Notes under the pieces: model-generated
What the model was told of the DNA's origin: nothing
The model's database searches: none
The model's input: the letters and a program-made list of their open reading frames with translations, nothing else
Shown here: positions 8,664 to 14,801 of the stretch, one piece after another
Layout of the letters: the number at the start of each line of letters is the position of its first letter
How positions within the stretch are numbered: position 1 is the first letter of the stretch
Position numbers and translations under genes: made by a program
From: Luteipulveratus flavus
GTDB taxonomy: Bacteria; Actinomycetota; Actinomycetes; Actinomycetales; Dermatophilaceae
DNA length: 64,000 nucleotides
Direction: 5' to 3'
NCBI RefSeq assembly: GCF_029439465.1
Contig: NZ_JAROAV010000044.1
Coordinates: forward strand, 27,229-91,228

Positions 8664-9359
8664 ATGGTGTCGCGACTGGAGGCAGTGACCTTCGACGTGC
8701 CGGACGCGTCCGTGTCGGCGACCTTCTGGGCCGGCGTGCTCGGACGGGACGTGGTCCCGGAGTCGGCCGGAGCCCTCGTTCCCGGCGACGAGACCCGGGT
8801 CGGGCTGAGGTTCGTGACCTCCGATGCGCCGCGCGTCGGGCCGGACCGGCTGCACCTGCACCTGACCAGCACGACGGCGGAGGACCAGCAGCGCACGGTC
8901 GACACGATCCTGTCGCTCGGCGGTCGGCACGCCGACGTGGGCCAGGACCCCGAGGACGAGTTCGTCGTCTTCGCCGACCCCGGCGGCCACGCGCACTGCG
9001 TGATCGAGCCGCGCAACGGGTTCCTGAGCGGCACCGGGTTCCTCGGCGAGGTGACCTGCGACGGGACCCGGGACGTCGGCCTGTTCTGGCGGGACGCACT
9101 CGGCTGGTCGTTGGTGTGGGACGAGAACGGTGAGACGGCCGTCCAGTCGCCGCGCGGTGGCACCAAGGTCTCGTGGGGCGGCGAGCCCGTCGAACCCCGG
9201 CACGGACGCAACCGCCAGCGGTTCGACCTGCGCGCCGCCGACCCCGACCGCGAGGCGGACCGGCTGGTCGCGCTCGGCGCCACCCGGCTGGAGGAGATGG
9301 CGGACGGCATCGAGCTGGCGGACGTGGACGGCAACGAGTTCACCCTCCGAGCCGACTGA
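8664..9359 (+). CDS. Two-domain VOC (glyoxalase/bleomycin-resistance fold) protein
   Basis: This 231-residue protein contains two VOC-type modules, at about 1-115 and 120-230. Each begins with a VTFDVPDASVSATFWAGVLG or VTCDGTRDVGLFWRDALGW segment and ends in a DPGGHAHCVIE or DVDGNEFTL segment. The fold binds a metal or small molecule and covers isomerases, dioxygenases and drug-binding proteins, so no reaction is assigned. ATG 8664 begins right at the first strand. No partner gene points to a substrate. Confidence 0.83.
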   Translation: MVSRLEAVTFDVPDASVSATFWAGVLGRDVVPESAGALVPGDETRVGLRFVTSDAPRVGPDRLHLHLTSTTAEDQQRTVDTILSLGGRHADVGQDPEDEFVVFADPGGHAHCVIEPRNGFLSGTGFLGEVTCDGTRDVGLFWRDALGWSLVWDENGETAVQSPRGGTKVSWGGEPVEPRHGRNRQRFDLRAADPDREADRLVALGATRLEEMADGIELADVDGNEFTLRAD

Positions 9360-9498
9360 GGCCTGGCCGCTCGAGAGACGGGTGGCAGCAGGCGCCGGAG
9401 CTCAACGTCCACCCTCGTGGATCAGCACATCGCACGCCCGGCCCGCCGCGATACTTCACGACATCACCGCCACCGCGTTTCGGATCTGTGAGAGGCCC

Positions 9499-10215
9499 AT
9501 GACCATGACCAGCAGCGATGCGTCCCTCGGCACAGCGGACTACGACGAGCTGGCGGCGGTGTACGCCGAAGCGAACGACAACGGCCTGTTCAACGCGTGG
9601 TACGGGCGACCGGAGATGCTTCGGCTGGGAGGCGACGTCGCCGGTATGCGCGTCCTCGACGCCGGCTGCGGCCACGGGCCGCTGGCAGCAGCCCTGCACG
9701 ACCGCGGTGCCACGGTGTCGGGTTTCGACCTCAGCCCGGCCCTCGTCGCCCTGGCCGAGGAACGCCTCGACGCCGAGATCGACCTCCGGGTGGCCGACCT
9801 CGCCGCGCCCCTGCCGTACGGCGACGACGAGTTCGACCTCGTCATGTGCTCGCTCGCGCTGCACTACGTGAAGGACTGGGCTCCCACGCTCGCCGAGATG
9901 CGTCGCGTGCTCAAGCCCGGAGGACGGCTGATCGTGTCGATCATCCATCCGTTCGTCTACGCGTTCTGCTACCAGGACGCCGACTACTTCGCTCTCACCC
10001 AGTACTCCGAGGACTACGACTTCGACGGCACGACGTTCGTCATGACCTACTGGCACCGCCCCCTGCAGGACGTCCTGAACGCGTTCGTCGACGCCGGTCT
10101 GGTCATCACGACCGTGACCGAGCCCTCCGCCCTGCCCGACACGCCCGTCGAGCTGCTGCCTCCCGAGGGCCGCCGCTTCCTCTGCTTTCTCTTCTTCTCC
10201 CTTGAATCGCCCTGA
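9499..10215 (+). CDS. Class I SAM-dependent methyltransferase
   Basis: A 238-residue methyltransferase. Motif I is VLDAGCGHGPLAAALHDRG (about 48-66), followed by the acidic end of strand two (SGFDLSPAL) and FDLVMCSLALHYVKDW at strand four. Its closest look is the methyltransferase type 11 / UbiE-like group that act on small molecules. Start at ATG 9499, with a second in-frame ATG at 9505. It converges with the DedA gene; the acceptor substrate is unknown. Confidence 0.88.
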   Translation: MTMTSSDASLGTADYDELAAVYAEANDNGLFNAWYGRPEMLRLGGDVAGMRVLDAGCGHGPLAAALHDRGATVSGFDLSPALVALAEERLDAEIDLRVADLAAPLPYGDDEFDLVMCSLALHYVKDWAPTLAEMRRVLKPGGRLIVSIIHPFVYAFCYQDADYFALTQYSEDYDFDGTTFVMTYWHRPLQDVLNAFVDAGLVITTVTEPSALPDTPVELLPPEGRRFLCFLFFSLESP

Positions 10216-10256
10216 TCGCACGGGTCGGCTCATCGTGCCGGCACCCGAGTGAGACC

Positions 10257-10895
10257 TCAGGCGTCGACGCGCTCGCGCTCGCGCCGGCCCGACTCGGGCG
10301 CCGGCTGACCGCGGTAGCGGCTCGCGACCCGGTCCGCGCCGAGGCCGATGGTCAGGGCGATGGCGATCCCGACGGCCGCGGCGAGCAACGGGTTGTCCCC
10401 GAGCAGATGCCCGGCGACGGCTCCGACGACGACCGACCACCCGGACCACGCCGCGCACCCGATCGTGGCGTACGCGAGGAACCGCCTGGCCCGCATGCCG
10501 GTCGCACCGGCGGCCAGCATCACCGCGATGCGTCCCACCGGGATGTAGCGAGCGGTGAAGATCAGCATCCCGCCCCGCCGGTCGAGCTCCCGCCCCGCGC
10601 GATCGATGGCCGAGGTGATCTTCGGCCCGCGCTGCCAGGCGAACCGGTCGGTGCCGACGCGGCGCCCGATGACGTACGCGGCCGTGTCGCCGATCAACGC
10701 ACCGAGCGCGCCGACGACGGCCAGCAGCCAGAGGTTCACGCCGCCGGCATGGCCCAGTGCGGCCAGCGCGACGATCGCCGACTCGCTCGGCAGTGGCGGG
10801 ATGAACGCGTCGAGCGCGCCGAGAGCGCCGACGGCCGCGTACACCCACGGCTGGCCGGCCAGATCGAGGATGAACGTGTTGACGGTGTCGAGCAC
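10257..10895 (-). CDS. DedA-family membrane protein
   Basis: A 212-residue DedA/SNARE-associated-like membrane protein. The segment AFIPPLPSESAIVALAALG contains the conserved Glu, and FTARYIPVGRIAVMLAAGA carries the conserved Arg/Gly-rich block. Five or so hydrophobic segments fill the chain. DedA proteins are linked to lipid scrambling (undecaprenyl phosphate or phospholipid recycling) and membrane stress. GTG 10895 is preferred as start because AGGGGGG lies six bases upstream; ATG 10961 in the same frame lacks such a site and would add an unhydrophobic 22-residue leader. Confidence 0.85.
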   Translation of the reverse strand: MLDTVNTFILDLAGQPWVYAAVGALGALDAFIPPLPSESAIVALAALGHAGGVNLWLLAVVGALGALIGDTAAYVIGRRVGTDRFAWQRGPKITSAIDRAGRELDRRGGMLIFTARYIPVGRIAVMLAAGATGMRARRFLAYATIGCAAWSGWSVVVGAVAGHLLGDNPLLAAAVGIAIALTIGLGADRVASRYRGQPAPESGRRERERVDA

Positions 10896-10967
10896 TGCGG
10901 CCCCCCTGGGCGGATCGGATCTCCTTCGCTCAACGGTAGGAAGCCGCGTCCTGTTTCCCATCGCCCT

Positions 10968-11038
10968 GACGGAGGAGTCCGGGTACGACCGAGGGAGGAG
11001 TCAGGGGAGACCCCGAGGGAGGAGTCAGGGGAGACCCC
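10968..11038. repeat. 24-bp tandem repeat, two exact and one degenerate unit
   Basis: Unit GAGGGAGGAGTCAGGGGAGA plus CCCC is repeated exactly at 10991-11014 and 11015-11038. A degenerate unit (GACGGAGGAGTC...) precedes it at 10968-10990. The repeats lie in the divergent region between the DedA gene and the SRPBCC/ArsR operon and contain internal GGGG...CCCC complementarity. Confidence 0.8.
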
Positions 11039-11055
11039 GAGGCGGACGACCCAGA

Positions 11056-11106
11056 TGCAACCAGGAAGTTGCACGTCATGATGTTATGTGCAACCTTTGA
11101 GTTGCA
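11056..11106. promoter_or_regulatory. Duplicated palindromic operator for the SRPBCC/ArsR operon
   Basis: Two copies of TGCAAC-N6-GTTGCA, at 11056-11073 and 11089-11106, with start points 33 bp (about three helical turns) apart. They end 29 bp before the SRPBCC start. Tandem same-face palindromes upstream of an operon that encodes an ArsR repressor suggest autoregulation. Confidence 0.72.
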
Positions 11107-11135
11107 CCGAGACGGCCGACGGAAGGATGACCGAC

Positions 11136-11597
11136 ATGAGCACTCCCGACACGATCGAGCGCGAGATCCGGATCGACGCACCTGTGGAGCGGGTCTGGGC
11201 GCTGGTCAGCGAGCCCGGCTGGTGGATCAACGAGGGCACCGTCCGGCCGCATCGCATCGAGCAGCGCGACGGCGTGAGCGTCGTGACCGACGAGAAGTGG
11301 GGCGAGTTCCCCATCGAGACGACCGAGGTCGTCGATCAGCGGACCATCTCCTTCCGCTGGCTGGTGAACGGCGACGCGGACACCAACCGGCAGGACGCGC
11401 CCGAGTCGAGCCTGCTGCCGACCGTCGTGACCTTCACCCTCGAGCCGGCCGACGGCGGCACGCTGGTGCGCGTCGTGGAGCGCGGGTTCTCCGAAGGTGA
11501 CGTCGCCGACGAGGTCCGGCAGAAGGCGTACGAGGACAACGCCGAGGGTTGGGAGACCGAGCTCACCGCGGCGAAGCAGCACGTCGAGGGCTCGTGA
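11136..11597 (+). CDS. SRPBCC / AHSA1-like protein
   Basis: A 153-residue START-fold protein of the AHSA1 (DUF1857/SRPBCC) type. It has the characteristic opening IEREIRIDAPVERVWALVSEPGWWINEG and a late GGTLVRVVERGF strand. This fold makes a hydrophobic ligand pocket. ATG 11136 has GGAAGG nine bases upstream; ATG 11127 sits directly on that site and is less likely. Its stop overlaps the GTG start of the ArsR gene, a pairing (SRPBCC plus ArsR) seen often in actinobacteria, so the SRPBCC protein may carry or alter the signal sensed. Confidence 0.87.
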   Translation: MSTPDTIEREIRIDAPVERVWALVSEPGWWINEGTVRPHRIEQRDGVSVVTDEKWGEFPIETTEVVDQRTISFRWLVNGDADTNRQDAPESSLLPTVVTFTLEPADGGTLVRVVERGFSEGDVADEVRQKAYEDNAEGWETELTAAKQHVEGS

Positions 11598-11935
11598 GCG
11601 CGGACTCGGTGAGGACGCCCGGGTCGGTCGCGGCGGTGTTCGCCGCGCTGGCCGACCCGCGGCGGCGCGAGGTCGTCGACGTGATCGCTCGGACGGGCCA
11701 GGCCAGCGCCACCGCGATCGCCGCCGACCTCACCGTGACCCGGCAGGCCGTGGCCAAGCACCTGGTCGTCCTCGCCGAGGCCGGGCTGGTCACCTCCCAC
11801 CGCAGTGGCCGGGAGGTGATGTACGAGCTGCGCCCGGCTCCGCTGGACGCGGCGGCGCGGTGGCTGACGAGTGCGGCCGCGGTCTGGGATCGACGCCTGG
11901 CCGCGCTGAAGGTCGCGGCCGAGCGCAAGTCCTAG
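11594..11935 (+). CDS. ArsR-family winged-helix repressor
   Basis: A 113-residue protein with the ArsR winged helix: FAALADPRRREVVDVIARTG, a recognition helix in TVTRQAVAKHLVVLAEAGL, and a wing around SHRSGREVMYEL. There are no cysteines at the classic ArsR/SmtB metal sites, so it probably senses something other than a heavy metal. It starts at GTG 11594 inside the stop of the SRPBCC gene (GTGA overlap) and is translationally coupled. The two TGCAAC palindromes upstream of the operon are the likely binding sites. Confidence 0.87.
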   Translation: MSADSVRTPGSVAAVFAALADPRRREVVDVIARTGQASATAIAADLTVTRQAVAKHLVVLAEAGLVTSHRSGREVMYELRPAPLDAAARWLTSAAAVWDRRLAALKVAAERKS

Positions 11936-11996
11936 ACCCGTGCCCGATATCGGGCAGGTATTTGGCGTTCCTCCTCCCGAAGGGCACAGTTCTGTC

Positions 11997-12257
11997 GTGG
12001 CCGAACGCGATCTCGTCGACCGGGTGGCCGCCTCCACCGGGCTCAGCCCTGCCGAGGCGGCCCGTGTCGTCGACGACGTCCTCGCGTTCTACGGCGAGAC
12101 GGTCGAGCAGTTCGTCCGTCGCCGGCACGCCCACCTGCAGACGTACGGCGCGCGCAACGCGGAGATCTTCGCGACGCTCGCCGAGGAGCTGGAGGACCGG
12201 CGGGTGGCCGCACCGCGGCTGAGCGAACGCCAGCTGCGCCGGATCGTCTACGGCTGA
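11997..12257 (+). CDS. Small protein with HU-like N-terminal helices, unrecognised
   Basis: An 86-residue protein, GTG start at 11997 with GAAGGG about 13 bases upstream. The first 35 residues (DLVDRVAASTGLSPAEAARV followed by VDDVLAFYGETV) resemble the two N-terminal helices of HU-type DNA-binding proteins. The rest is Arg-rich and helical (QFVRRRHAHLQTYG, then ERQLRRIVYG) and lacks the HU beta arms. It ends 39 bp before glmS on the same strand and may be cotranscribed. A role in nucleic-acid binding is possible but unproven. ATG 11940 in frame is a less likely start. Confidence 0.6.
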   Translation: MAERDLVDRVAASTGLSPAEAARVVDDVLAFYGETVEQFVRRRHAHLQTYGARNAEIFATLAEELEDRRVAAPRLSERQLRRIVYG

Positions 12258-12296
12258 CCGTCACCGGTCGGGCGGGGCAGACCAAGGAGCCTGAAC

Positions 12297-14117
12297 ATGT
12301 GCGGAATCGTGGGGTACGTCGGTCGGCAGCATGCCGCGCCACTGCTGGTGGAGGGCCTGTCACGGCTGGAGTACCGGGGTTACGACTCCGCCGGCGTGGC
12401 CGTGCTCACCTCCGGAAAGCCCCGGGCCGTACGGACCGTCGGGCGGGTCCGCGACCTGGAGGCCGCGATGCCGAAGCGTCTCGCCGGCACGGTCGGCATC
12501 GGGCACACCCGGTGGGCGACCCACGGCCCGGCCACTGAGGCGAACGCCCACCCGCACGCCAGCGAGGACGGCCGAGTCCTGGTGGTGCACAACGGAATCC
12601 TCGACAACGCGGCCGCGCTGCGCGAGCGCCTGGCCGCTGACGGCGTGACCCTTGCGTCCGACACCGACACCGAGGTGCTCGCTCACCTGGTGTCGCGCTC
12701 GGACGCGACGTCGTTGGAGGACAAGGTGATCGACGCGCTGCGGCAGGTGACCGGCACGTACGCGATCGCCGTGCTCGACGCGGACCATCCCGACCGCGTC
12801 GTCGTCGCCCGCAACGGCTCGCCGCTGGTGCTCGGTCTGGGGGAGCGCGAGATGTTCATCGCCAGCGACGTCGCCGCGCTCGTCCGGCACACCAGCCAGG
12901 TCGTCCACCTCGAGGACGGCGAGCTCGCGACGGTGACGGCGTCCGGGTTCCACACCTTCACCGCTGACGCGGCGTCCGTCGCGAAAACCCCTGAGACGCT
13001 GGAGCTCTCGGCGGAGGAGCTGGAGATCGGCGGCCACCAGCACTTCATGCACAAGGAGATGCACGAGCAGCCCGAGACCGTACGCCGGATGCTCACCGGA
13101 CGTCTCGACGACCGGTTCGCGACCGCGCGCCTGGACGGCCTGCAGCTGGAGCCGCGCGAGCTGCGGGCCTTCCGGCGGGTGAAGATCCTCGGCTGCGGGT
13201 CGGCGTACTACGTCGGTCAGATGGGCGCCTCGATGATCGAGGACCTCGCCCGCATCCCGGCGGACTCGGAGGCGGCGTCGGAGTTCCGCTACCGCAACCC
13301 GATCATCGAGCCCGACACGCTGTACGTCGCGGTCAGCCAGTCCGGCGAGACCGCCGACACGCTGTTCGCCGTACGGGAGATCCAGCGCAAGGGCGGCCGG
13401 GTCGTCGGGCTCGTCAACGTCGTCGGCTCGTCCATCGCCCGCGAGTGCGACGGCGGCGTCTACCTGCACGCCGGCCCGGAGGTCGCGGTCGCCTCGACGA
13501 AGGCGCTGACGCACATGGCGGTCGGGTTCGCGATGCTGGCCGTGGCGCTCGGCCGCGTCCGGGACCTCTCGTTCGCCGACGGTCAGCGGATCATCAATGG
13601 CCTCAAGCAGATTCCCGACCAGGTGGCTGCTGTGCTCGAGCAGGAGGACACCATCGCGGAGGTGGCCAAGAAGGTCGCCGCCGCGCCGAGCCTGTTCTTC
13701 ATCGGACGGGTGCGCGGGTTCCCCGTCGCGCGCGAGGGTGCGCAGAAGTTCAAGGAGATCTCCTACCGGCACGCGGAGGCGTACCAGACCAGCGAGCTCA
13801 AGCACGGCCCGCTGGCCCTGATCTCCGAGGAGCTGCCGACGGTCGCGATCGTGCCGCGCGACGACCTGCTGGAGCGCAACATCGGTGCCGCGCACGAGAT
13901 CGCCGCCCGGCGTGGGCCGCTGCTGGTGGTCACCCACGACGGGGTCGACCTCGGTGAGCTGGACGCCGCCCGCATCGTCGTCCCGAAGAACGAGGACGAG
14001 CTCGACGCGATCCTGCTGACGATCCCGCTGCAGCTGCTCGCGTACCACGCGGCGCTGTCCCTCGGCCACGACATCGACCGCCCCCGCAACCTCGCCAAGT
14101 CCGTCACCGTCGAGTAG
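12297..14117 (+). CDS. glmS: Glutamine-fructose-6-phosphate aminotransferase (isomerizing)
   Basis: A 606-residue, full-length GlmS, which makes glucosamine-6-phosphate from fructose-6-phosphate and glutamine, the first step to UDP-GlcNAc and peptidoglycan. The N-terminal Ntn glutaminase domain begins MCGIVGYVG, with Cys2 the nucleophile after Met removal, and includes GIGHTRWATHG. Two SIS sugar-isomerase domains follow (LGCGSAYYVGQMG, SQSGETADTLFA, FIGRVRGFPVAREGAQK). The C-terminus DIDRPRNLAKSVTVE is the conserved family ending. No glmS ribozyme is visible; the upstream gap is only 39 bp. Confidence 0.98.
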   Translation: MCGIVGYVGRQHAAPLLVEGLSRLEYRGYDSAGVAVLTSGKPRAVRTVGRVRDLEAAMPKRLAGTVGIGHTRWATHGPATEANAHPHASEDGRVLVVHNGILDNAAALRERLAADGVTLASDTDTEVLAHLVSRSDATSLEDKVIDALRQVTGTYAIAVLDADHPDRVVVARNGSPLVLGLGEREMFIASDVAALVRHTSQVVHLEDGELATVTASGFHTFTADAASVAKTPETLELSAEELEIGGHQHFMHKEMHEQPETVRRMLTGRLDDRFATARLDGLQLEPRELRAFRRVKILGCGSAYYVGQMGASMIEDLARIPADSEAASEFRYRNPIIEPDTLYVAVSQSGETADTLFAVREIQRKGGRVVGLVNVVGSSIARECDGGVYLHAGPEVAVASTKALTHMAVGFAMLAVALGRVRDLSFADGQRIINGLKQIPDQVAAVLEQEDTIAEVAKKVAAAPSLFFIGRVRGFPVAREGAQKFKEISYRHAEAYQTSELKHGPLALISEELPTVAIVPRDDLLERNIGAAHEIAARRGPLLVVTHDGVDLGELDAARIVVPKNEDELDAILLTIPLQLLAYHAALSLGHDIDRPRNLAKSVTVE

Positions 14118-14143
14118 CCGCCACCCGGAGAGCCGTCGCCCCT

Positions 14144-14200
14144 CGGCAAAGGTTGGCCGCCGGCACACGCATGGCTGTGCCGGCGGCCAACTTCTGCCGG
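14144..14200. repeat. Dispersed palindrome family B, copy 1
   Basis: A 57-bp near-perfect palindrome beginning CGGCAAAGGTTGGCCGCCGG and ending GGCGGCCAACTTCTGCCGG, with GCATGGC at the centre. It starts 27 bp after the glmS stop. Two further 57-bp copies lie after the MFS gene at 30061-30178. Position and shape suit a transcription terminator. Confidence 0.88.
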
Positions 14201-14258
14201 TGAGGCGCGGCCGTCGGCGACGCGTATCGCCGACGAAACCGGTTACAGGTCAGACGCT

Positions 14259-14384
14259 GGTCGAGCCGGTCCGAGGCGCTGGCCGAGGGCCGTGTCGAAA
14301 CCTGGCGACGTGCGGGGAGACCGGCCGTCCGCGGCGGCGGTGGTTTCGACTCGGGCTCGCGCTGGGCGCTCGCCCGGCTCAACC
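14259..14384. repeat. Dispersed palindrome family C, copy 1
   Basis: Imperfect inverted repeat with outer arms 14259-14302 (starts GGTCGAGCCGG, ends GTCGAAACC) and 14342-14384 (starts GGTTTCGAC, ends CCGGCTCAACC). This GGTCGAG/GTTTCGAC style of extragenic palindrome recurs at 63886-63983 and is common in actinobacterial genomes. Confidence 0.75.
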
Positions 14385-14466
14385 AGCGGTGGGTGTGCAC
14401 GCTCGCCCGGCTCAACCAGCGGTGGGTGTGCGCGCTCACCCGGCTCGACGGGCGAGGGTGAGTCGC
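14368..14466. repeat. 33-bp tandem repeat
   Basis: Units at 14368-14400, 14401-14433 and a degenerate 14434-14466. The first two differ at one base and begin GCTCGCCCGGCTCAACCAGC. The unit overlaps the right arm of the family C palindrome, so the array probably arose by slippage from that arm. Confidence 0.85.
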
Positions 14467-14610
14467 CGTACCGGCGGTCTGAGGTGGGGTGATGGCGGGC
14501 CTAAGGCGGTCTGCAGTGGCGAAGATGAGACAGGTGCCTCATGTGGCGGGGTACCTCAGCCGACGAATCTCAGTGGTGTCAGCACACACGAACCACCACA
14601 GGAGAAGACG

Positions 14611-14796
14611 ATGACCGGCTACTACGGCCCCCACATCGACGCCGAGATCGCTTACCGGCAGCAGAAGATCGCTCACGACCACGCCGTCGCGCACGGCTGG
14701 GACCTGGCGCTGCGCCGGCTGGCACGTCGCACGCTTCAGCCGCTGGGCTTCCACGACTCGGGATCCCAGCGGGCGCACCGCGCGGCCGCCCACTGA
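14611..14796 (+). CDS. Small protein of unknown function (61 residues)
   Basis: ATG 14611 has CAGGAGAAG five to eleven bases upstream, a strong ribosome binding site. The product opens MTGYYGPHIDAEIAYRQQKI, is rich in His and Arg, and has no membrane segment or Cys. The next gene starts five bases after its stop, so the two are probably cotranscribed. I do not recognise it. Confidence 0.5.
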   Translation: MTGYYGPHIDAEIAYRQQKIAHDHAVAHGWDLALRRLARRTLQPLGFHDSGSQRAHRAAAH

Positions 14797-14801
14797 CGGG
14801 C

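Larger units (their letters stand above)
14118..14610. other. Gene-free, repeat-rich gap
   Basis: No supported gene in 493 bp. It holds a family B hairpin right after glmS (14144-14200), a family C palindrome (14259-14384), and 33-bp tandem repeats (14368-14466). From 14467 to 14596 no repeat is seen; this part must contain the promoter of the 61-residue gene. Confidence 0.8.

Noticed and set aside
12258..12296. glmS ribozyme upstream of glmS
   Set aside because: The 39-bp gap is too short for the ribozyme and no such fold is visible.
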